DNA from: an uncultured Caryophanales bacterium
GTDB taxonomy: Bacteria; Bacillota_I; Bacilli_A; RFN20; CAG-826
DNA: 7,595 nt
Reading direction: 5' to 3'
Assembly: GCA_947303105.1 (NCBI GenBank)
Contig: CAMYXQ010000039.1
Span: 1-7,595 of the forward strand
Shown here: positions 1-4,721 of the stretch, piece by piece
Layout: each line of letters begins with the position of its first letter
Numbering within the stretch: the first letter of the stretch is position 1
Position numbers and translations under genes: made by a program
Notes under the pieces: model-generated
What the model saw: only the letters and a program-made list of their open reading frames with translations
What the model was told of the DNA's origin: nothing
Database searches by the model: none

Positions 1-500
1 CGGGCGTCATCAATAGTTCCGCATCCATGTCCATGTCGCGCGAGAAGCGCTGCGTGGAAGTGGTCAAATCCATCCCCGTTCCCATCATGAAACAGCTTGG
101 CGCCAAGCTGCTTATCCCGATGGTGTTCTCTGAATTCAGCTTTATGATCACGTTGTTCGTTCTCTGGATTGCCTCACCGGTTTCCAATGCCGTCCTTTTG
201 GCCGCGTTGGTGATCGGAACGATGATGATCATCTGGAACAACGCTTTCGGTCTTTACGCGGATATGCATGATGCGGGCGCCCATAAATCGAAACTCGCTC
301 CCTGGGCCTCGATCATCCCGATTGCGATGCCGCTCCTCGTCTTGGCATTCCATTTTGCCGTCACTACGTATTCATCGATGCCAGTCTGGGTCGTTTATGT
401 TTTGGAAACTGCTTTCGTAGCGGTTTGTTTCTTGCCGTTCGTTATCGGATACAAGAAGCGTTACGAAAGAAGTTTCCGGGAAATGGAGGTTCGCGTATGA
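1..500 (+). CDS. Probable ABC-2 type exporter permease, C-terminal part (5' truncated by window edge)
   Basis: The reading frame is open from the window start (first full codon at base 3) to a TGA at 498-500, so the gene begins upstream. An ATG at 27 lies inside the frame and is probably not the true start. The 165 visible residues open with a polar stretch containing SSASMSMSREK and, about 15 residues on, KSIPVP and KQLGAKL. This matches the layout 'S-x-S-x-S-R-E ... LKSLPVS ... Q-x-x-x-K' that I know from ABC-2 type permeases of Firmicutes. Four hydrophobic segments follow, at about residues 36-57, 60-80, 101-121 and 128-150, and then a basic tail (GYKKRYERS). The loop YADMHDAG after the second segment falls where such permeases often carry a conserved acidic loop. 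The expected role is the membrane part of an ATP-driven exporter; the ATPase is not in the window. The stop overlaps the next start by four bases (ATGA), implying translational coupling. Membrane protein: confident. ABC-2 family: moderate. Substrate: unknown. Confidence 0.7.
   Translation, partial: GVINSSASMSMSREKRCVEVVKSIPVPIMKQLGAKLLIPMVFSEFSFMITLFVLWIASPVSNAVLLAALVIGTMMIIWNNAFGLYADMHDAGAHKSKLAPWASIIPIAMPLLVLAFHFAVTTYSSMPVWVVYVLETAFVAVCFLPFVIGYKKRYERSFREMEVRV
485..489 (+). promoter_or_regulatory. Shine-Dalgarno GGAGG for the beta-helix protein
   Basis: GGAGG sits 7 bases before the ATG at 497. This fixes the start of the second gene inside the end of the permease gene, rather than at the earlier in-frame ATG at 425, which would imply a 76-base overlap and place a non-signal-like basic segment in front of the membrane anchor. 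Confidence 0.8.
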
Positions 501-2974
501 AGAATAAGACGCTGCCGATCCTCCTTTTGATCCCGTTTGTCGTCGCTTTGCTGGCCTTTGTGTCGGTTATCGCCCTCAACAACACGGTTGCCTCGGATAT
601 TCTTGGCATCAGTTGGGCTTATGGCGACAACGAAGGTTTCCGCATCGACGCCAACAATGGCTATGCCCTTGAAGCGGAGCCTCGTGTTGACGAGACCCTC
701 ATCCTTGCCCCGGGCAACGATTTGGTGTGGACCGTCACCGCCACCGATGGCACTGATACGACCATCGCTCGCGTTGAGAACGACAATGATAATTACTTCC
801 TCTATGCCCTCCAAGAAGGCGAGTGCAAGGTCATCTGCTCCAACAAACGGGGCACGGTGTCTCGTTTCTTCACCGCGACGATCTTCGATTCTGGCACCAT
901 CGTCATCAACCCGAAGAAAGCCGCTTCGGGTAACTCGGTCGAGCCGTTCCGGACTTATGGCCAGTATGACTTTGTCTATGACAACCTCGCAATGGATGCG
1001 TATGACCACAAAGAAGCGACCTTTGAAATCGATACGAAAGTCTACTTCGAAACCGACATTGCCCAGACGACCGTCTTGGTTGAGAAGTCCGATAACATCG
1101 ACTATGTCGATGGAAAAGTCATCATCCATGAAGCCGGCGATAGTTACTTCACCTTACGGTCCACCCAAGAAGAATGGATCAGAACCACTTATTCGTTCAA
1201 AGTCATCGAAGGCGCCTACAACATCTACTCCTATGATGATCTTCTTATGGCCACCAATTACAGCACCTTGGGCGAAAAGGCCGTTCTCCAAACAAACCTC
1301 GAGTCCTTGAAGAACACCTATGTCCATCAGGCCGGCATCCCTCAGACGACCAAGCCGTTATCCGCCAACACGACCCTCTATGGTCACTTCAACACCAACA
1401 ATAGAACCTTCTCGTTTGCGGATGACATCTATCGTTTCGAAACCACTTACAACCACGATTACATCACCCAGTATAACAACACCTTTGGTGGTGACTTCGA
1501 ACCTATCGTCCTCGCGGGCATTCATGTCCAGCAGGACTTCTATGGCAATGGCTTCAAAATCAACTTCCACGAGCTTGCCTATCCGACCAACGGCAAAGTC
1601 AGCACCAACGGCAAATTGGTTCCTGGCGCCGCCGACTTATTCCACGGTCCGTTGCCCTTTGTGACGATTGGTCCGCTTGGGGAGGAGTTCTTCGTCAAGG
1701 CATTGGGCCAAGATAACGTTGGCATGTATGTTGATGGCGACAACATCACCATCGATAACGTCGAACTGTCCAATACCAACAATATCAACAACATGTATGA
1801 CCTTACCTATACCGGTTCCGTCGTTGATGTCCATGGTCAGAACAACACCATCAAGAATTCGGTTATCAGTAATGGCAAAACCGCGGTTCGCGCGTTTGAC
1901 GCCGATGGATTTACCCTCAAGAACTCCATCCTCAAGAACGCCGCGGAATTCTTGCTCAAAGTCGGTTCAAACGATGTCGCGAAACCCAATGAATCGCAAC
2001 AGATCGCCTGGAACAACGACAAAATCAACGTTTCCAAGTCGTTCGCCGATTTCTATACCACGGATGCCTCCGTCACTGGCGCGACCGCGGACAACTTGCT
2101 CAGCGCCTTCATTGGAAACAAGTTCGGTGGCCACTTCGATCCGGATACCACCAATCAGTATCTCCGCCTCATCGCTGAGAACACCCCGGACGACTTCATC
2201 GATTGGAGCGACGCCGATATGGTCAAGGCCCTCGAAGCTGTTCAAGAAGGATTGGATAACCCGATGTATGCGGACGAGCCCGATCACATGAGCGTCATCG
2301 ATACCAACTTCGCGAACTCCGGCATCTTCTCGATCGCTCTCGAGTCGTCCTTCAACGGGGCTTACCTCTATGAGGGATTGCCCGCGCCAATCGCGATGGT
2401 GGTTGAGATGCTTGGCGCATTAGCCCCATACAAAGTCGGTGGCACCTCACGTCCCATCGATCTCACCTTGTCGGGCAAAACGGACTTCTATGATTGGAAA
2501 GACATCGACACGATTGACCTCTCGACCTTAATGGATGAGAATATTGCCGCTTTAGCGGCACAGGCCGGTTCAAGTGCGACCATGACCATCGATGATTACT
2601 TCCCGGTGAAGAAGATGCTCAAGGAAGCCGCAAAAGCCGCAGGATGTGTCTATAAGAAGGACGGCAAGGAATACATCAATACCGAGGTTGCTTGGTATGG
2701 CGGTGGTCGGAACGACTCAACTGTTAACACGGATGCCCTTGCCGGCCAATCCACCTTCTCGGATCCGCACATTGCCGACTTGATTGCTGCCAACATCGGC
2801 AACAAGTACATCGCCAATGTCTGGTATATGGAAATATTCGCCAAGGCCGTTCTAATGGCCACAGGCACCCATCCGTTCCGCTTCGCGACGAATGAAGCGG
2901 TGGGCGACGGCGTCCCAGCCCTGTATGGGCAATCGCCGCAGGTCAGCGACCTCATCGCCAATTACAGCGCATAA
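497..2974 (+). CDS. Membrane-anchored Ig-like/parallel beta-helix surface protein (uncharacterised)
   Basis: This 825-residue protein starts at the ATG overlapping the permease stop. Residues 5-28 form a single hydrophobic segment after a short basic N-terminus, acting as an uncleaved anchor or signal. Residues about 48-131 look like a bacterial Ig-like domain (NDLVWTVTATDG ... ALQEGECKVICSNKRG). A second Ig-like stretch covers about 155-240 (KVIIHEAGDSYFTLRS), ending in a YSYDDLLMATNYS segment. Residues about 330-500 read as a right-handed parallel beta-helix: NGFKINFHEL, VGMYVDGDNITIDNVELSN (408-426), then NNTIKNSVISNGKTAVRAF and FTLKNSILKN. Beta-strand text resumes near 599 (SVIDTNFANSGIFSIALES). 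The final ~170 residues (LTLSGKTDFYDWKD near 656, NTEVAWYGGGRN near 728, HPFRFATNEAVGDG near 792) match nothing I can name. I see no LPXTG sorting signal, GW module or obvious catalytic motif, so anchoring must be N-terminal. Pectate-lyase-like folds include enzymes and adhesins; a structural or binding role is my inference. Codon use is strongly C-ending (for example ATC for Ile), suggesting good expression. Confidence 0.88.
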   Translation: MKNKTLPILLLIPFVVALLAFVSVIALNNTVASDILGISWAYGDNEGFRIDANNGYALEAEPRVDETLILAPGNDLVWTVTATDGTDTTIARVENDNDNYFLYALQEGECKVICSNKRGTVSRFFTATIFDSGTIVINPKKAASGNSVEPFRTYGQYDFVYDNLAMDAYDHKEATFEIDTKVYFETDIAQTTVLVEKSDNIDYVDGKVIIHEAGDSYFTLRSTQEEWIRTTYSFKVIEGAYNIYSYDDLLMATNYSTLGEKAVLQTNLESLKNTYVHQAGIPQTTKPLSANTTLYGHFNTNNRTFSFADDIYRFETTYNHDYITQYNNTFGGDFEPIVLAGIHVQQDFYGNGFKINFHELAYPTNGKVSTNGKLVPGAADLFHGPLPFVTIGPLGEEFFVKALGQDNVGMYVDGDNITIDNVELSNTNNINNMYDLTYTGSVVDVHGQNNTIKNSVISNGKTAVRAFDADGFTLKNSILKNAAEFLLKVGSNDVAKPNESQQIAWNNDKINVSKSFADFYTTDASVTGATADNLLSAFIGNKFGGHFDPDTTNQYLRLIAENTPDDFIDWSDADMVKALEAVQEGLDNPMYADEPDHMSVIDTNFANSGIFSIALESSFNGAYLYEGLPAPIAMVVEMLGALAPYKVGGTSRPIDLTLSGKTDFYDWKDIDTIDLSTLMDENIAALAAQAGSSATMTIDDYFPVKKMLKEAAKAAGCVYKKDGKEYINTEVAWYGGGRNDSTVNTDALAGQSTFSDPHIADLIAANIGNKYIANVWYMEIFAKAVLMATGTHPFRFATNEAVGDGVPALYGQSPQVSDLIANYSA

Positions 2975-2976
2975 CG

Positions 2977-2983
2977 AAAGGAG
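2977..2983 (+). promoter_or_regulatory. Shine-Dalgarno AAAGGAG for the lipoprotein
   Basis: AAAGGAG lies 7 bases before the ATG at 2991, in the 16-base gap after the preceding TAA. It sets the lipoprotein start at 2991. The earlier in-frame ATG at 2892 would add 33 residues rich in Arg, Ser and Thr in front of an otherwise perfect signal peptide. Confidence 0.85.
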
Positions 2984-2990
2984 AACGAAG

Positions 2991-4079
2991 ATGAAAAAAG
3001 CGAAATCAATCTTGTTCTTATCCGCCCTCGCCCTCGGAGCGGCTGCCATCAGCGGCTGTTCAATGTTCGGCGGCGAAACCGGCGGGTTCACTTCCTATGA
3101 CTATTCCGTCGATTCGAGTACGGGAGATGCTTATCTCACGTTCTATCTCGATGATGAATGGGCCGATCCTTTCGTCGTGAAGATTCCGAATCGGGCTGGT
3201 ACCGACGGCATCGGTATTGATGATGTTCTTATCAATCGTGGCGATACTTCCGTAACCTTAACTATTCTTTATACCGATGGACGTTCCAGCATCTTCTCAT
3301 TGCCTTATGGCAAAGATGGTCTTTCGGTGAACAATGTCACCGCCGAAACCGACCAGCTAACCGGGGATTTATATCTTACATTCAAATACGGAGAAGAACC
3401 CATTGGCGATCCAATCCGCATTCCGATGGGTAATGGTATAGCTTCAATCACTCCGACCCCGTCGGGAGACATCACGATAGTGACAATAACCTTTACGAAC
3501 CCAGATATGGATCCGATATCCTTTGAAATACAAAATGGTCGAGGTATTGAATCAATCGATATTGACACAAACAAAGAAACCAACACCCAATATTGTTTGA
3601 CCATCACTTATTCCAATGGCGAGACGCAAGACGTTTATCTCGATAAACCCATCAGCACCCATTGGTATCATGGCAGTGGTGCCCCTACGGCTTATCCGAA
3701 CAACATTGATACTGCGGACGCCAAGGTCGGCGATTACTATTTAGACACCGCCTCTGGCTGGGTCTATGTCTATGAGGACGGCGCTTGGTATCAGTTGTTC
3801 TGTATGAAAGCTGGCGATAGCAGCACTACGGAAAATTATTTCGTAACCTTCTACCCCAATGGCGGTTACTGGAATGGCGACCCGACCGATACGGCCAGTC
3901 TCCGCCAGGGTGTTCAGGCCGGCCACACTATGGACTTGGCCGATATCCCAGTCCCTGAACACGCGACCGCGACATTTAAAGGTTGGTTCACCGATCCGAC
4001 CAATGTTAACGCCGGCCAATTCACCGATTTGACGGTGGTCACAAAATCGATTTCCTTATACGCAAGATGGAGTGAATAA
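2991..4079 (+). CDS. Modular surface lipoprotein: five beta repeats, GD-YLDT module, InlB repeat
   Basis: This 362-residue protein begins with a classic lipoprotein signal: a basic start (MKKAK), a hydrophobic core at 7-20 and lipobox AISGC with the lipidated Cys at 23. The mature protein should therefore be tethered to the outer face of the membrane. Residues 35-220 hold five degenerate repeats of about 33-41 residues, each with a strand such as YLTFYL, LTILYTDG, YLTFKYGEE, ITFTNP or LTITYSNG, then P/G-rich turns such as LPYGKDG, IPMGNG and IQNGRG. This resembles the 'GxGIxSI ... ITYTDG ... NGxDG' repeats of phage-tail and collagen-like proteins of Firmicutes. Residues 225-270 form a module with WYHGSGAP, GDYYLDTASGWVYVYEDG and AWYQL, typical of the 'GxGAP ... 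GDxYLDTxTGxVY ... W' unit in the same proteins. Residues 283-360 are one InlB B-repeat (Flg_new type): FYPNGG, FKGWFTDP, LYARW. No enzyme motif is visible. Lipoprotein and domain order: confident. Adhesive or scaffold role: inference. Confidence 0.9.
   Translation: MKKAKSILFLSALALGAAAISGCSMFGGETGGFTSYDYSVDSSTGDAYLTFYLDDEWADPFVVKIPNRAGTDGIGIDDVLINRGDTSVTLTILYTDGRSSIFSLPYGKDGLSVNNVTAETDQLTGDLYLTFKYGEEPIGDPIRIPMGNGIASITPTPSGDITIVTITFTNPDMDPISFEIQNGRGIESIDIDTNKETNTQYCLTITYSNGETQDVYLDKPISTHWYHGSGAPTAYPNNIDTADAKVGDYYLDTASGWVYVYEDGAWYQLFCMKAGDSSTTENYFVTFYPNGGYWNGDPTDTASLRQGVQAGHTMDLADIPVPEHATATFKGWFTDPTNVNAGQFTDLTVVTKSISLYARWSE
3093..3650 (+). repeat. Five degenerate ~35-41-residue beta repeats inside the lipoprotein
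   Basis: The units by residue number are roughly 35-75, 76-112, 113-151, 152-187 and 188-220. Shared positions are a leading I/V-x-x-[VID], a central hydrophobic strand followed by a turn (YTDG, KYGEE, TNPD, YSNG), a second short strand with Pro (VVKIP, FSLPY, IRIPM, FEIQN), and a terminal N/D-G-x-G-I or K-D-G. Units 1 and 3 are the closest pair (STGDAYLTF and LTGDLYLTF; KIPNRAG and RIPMGNG), which suggests an ancestral two-unit duplication. The similarity is at protein level; I see no DNA-level tandem repeat. Confidence 0.65.
3837..4070 (+). repeat. InlB B-repeat (Listeria-Bacteroides repeat) in the lipoprotein
   Basis: Residues 283-360 of the lipoprotein show the full signature: a first strand with VTFYPNGG, a long variable loop, FKGWFTDPTN, and the closing LYARW. 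It ends two residues before the stop, so the repeat caps the protein. Such beta-grasp repeats are spacers or binding units in surface proteins. Confidence 0.85.
4069..4072 (+). promoter_or_regulatory. Shine-Dalgarno GGAG for the TasA-like gene; start ambiguous (TTG 4080 or ATG 4083)
   Basis: GGAG lies within the last codons of the lipoprotein gene, 7 bases before an in-frame TTG at 4080 and 10 bases before the ATG at 4083. Seven bases matches the spacing of the two preceding genes, but ATG is the stronger codon. The choice changes the protein by one residue. Confidence 0.6.
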
Positions 4080-4082
4080 TTG

Positions 4083-4721
4083 ATGAAGTTCGCAAAGCCA
4101 AATAGCAACCGGAAAATTAGGACGCTGTTAATTGTGTGCAGTGCGTTTTCGATGTTCTCTGTTGGCTTTTCAATTTGGGCGGCCGCAAACGATTCCGTCT
4201 TTTCGAACTTATCATTATCTCCTCTTATTGCTGGCGTTACGACCCAAAGCTCAGGCACCGTCTCTTGTATATCCTCATTGTCTTTGAATGCAATTAAATA
4301 CGCCCCGGGGCGGGGGTTCGTGCAGGCGGATGGAACTTACGGCCCGAATACTGAATTAAGTGGCACCTTTGCCTTGAACAATACAAATGCGAAACAAGCT
4401 ATCTCCACTTTCAATTCCGTTGATAAGCAGCTTTCTTTCAAGATTGAATTAGCGGTAACCGATTCGAACAACAACGCAACCAGCAGCTCGTTTACTTATG
4501 GATCCACTGTTTCTCTGACTGGTTTTGCTACCAATCCGCCATCAAAATCTTTCAGCAATAATGCAGCGACTTTCTATGTGACCTTAAACGATTCCGAATA
4601 TTCTCAGACATCCGTAACGGACATTTCCTTCAGCATTTCTGTATCTGGCCCTTCTTCGTCGTTCCCAACCCTTAGTGGAGCAACCTTTTCTATTACTATT
4701 ACCCCAGGAGAATTCGCTTGA
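4083..4721 (+). CDS. Secreted beta-rich protein with TasA/camelysin-like N-terminus (uncharacterised)
   Basis: This gene encodes 212 residues from the ATG at 4083 (213 if the adjacent TTG is used). A basic N-terminus (NSNRKIR) is followed by a hydrophobic segment at 14-35 ending in SAFSMFSVGFSIWAA. That layout recalls the '..G-[TF]-x-[AS]-[YF]-[FW]' end of SipW-processed TasA/CalY precursors in Firmicutes. The rest is rich in Ser, Thr and Asn with alternating hydrophobic residues, suggesting a beta-sandwich: ELSGTFALNNTNAKQAIS, KQLSFKIELAVTDSNNN, AATFYVTLNDSEYS, TDISFSISVSG and, near the C-terminus, TFSITITPGEFA. Length is similar to TasA-like proteins, which form extracellular fibres, but I see no diagnostic motif beyond the N-terminus and no SipW gene in the window. 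The gene follows the lipoprotein with almost no gap, and its TGA overlaps the next ATG. Its N-terminal signal matches that of the next protein, so the two are probably exported by the same route. Gene: confident. Fibre-subunit role: speculative. Confidence 0.85.
   Translation: MKFAKPNSNRKIRTLLIVCSAFSMFSVGFSIWAAANDSVFSNLSLSPLIAGVTTQSSGTVSCISSLSLNAIKYAPGRGFVQADGTYGPNTELSGTFALNNTNAKQAISTFNSVDKQLSFKIELAVTDSNNNATSSSFTYGSTVSLTGFATNPPSKSFSNNAATFYVTLNDSEYSQTSVTDISFSISVSGPSSSFPTLSGATFSITITPGEFA
4301..4312 (+). other. Perfect 12-base all-G/C palindrome CGCCCCGGGGCG inside the TasA-like gene
   Basis: CGCCCCGGGGCG equals its own reverse complement and is followed immediately by GGGG. It encodes part of KYAPGRG in a gene that is otherwise fairly AT-rich. 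It may be chance, a structured RNA element or a protein-binding site; no partner sequence is visible elsewhere in the window. Confidence 0.5.
4706..4710 (+). promoter_or_regulatory. Shine-Dalgarno AGGAG for the InlB-repeat protein; TTG 4718 / ATG 4721
   Basis: AGGAG lies inside the final codons of the preceding gene, 10 bases before the ATG at 4721 and 7 bases before an in-frame TTG at 4718. The arrangement GGAG-N7-TTGATGAA is the same as at the preceding gene. Confidence 0.65.

Noticed and set aside
425..496. Earlier in-frame start for the beta-helix protein at ATG 425
   Set aside because: It would overlap the permease gene by 76 bases and put a basic, non-signal segment in front of the membrane anchor. 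The ATG at 497 has GGAGG 7 bases upstream and gives a clean N-terminus.
461..1129. Minus-strand open frame of 222 codons opposite the beta-helix gene
   Set aside because: Its translation is rich in Asp, Arg, Val and Ile in the pattern expected from reading GAT/GTC/ATC codons backwards. It has no signal, motif or ribosome binding site and spans the permease/beta-helix junction.
537..2291. Long plus-strand frames offset from the beta-helix gene (537-1310, 1320-1664, 1668-2291)
   Set aside because: All lie in one alternative frame of the real gene, have Ser/Pro/Arg/Thr-rich translations without domains, and lack ribosome binding sites. They reflect the strong C-ending codon bias of the true gene.
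2892..2990. Earlier in-frame start for the lipoprotein at ATG 2892
   Set aside because: It overlaps the end of the preceding gene and adds an Arg/Ser/Thr-rich stretch ahead of a complete lipoprotein signal. AAAGGAG precisely precedes ATG 2991.
2975..2990. Terminator, promoter or riboswitch between genes
   Set aside because: The largest gap is 16 bases and is filled by a Shine-Dalgarno sequence. There is no room for, and no sign of, a hairpin with a T-run or a -35/-10 pair.
3914..4258. Minus-strand open frame across the lipoprotein/TasA-like junction
   Set aside because: It has no recognisable motif or ribosome binding site and lies opposite two well-supported genes.
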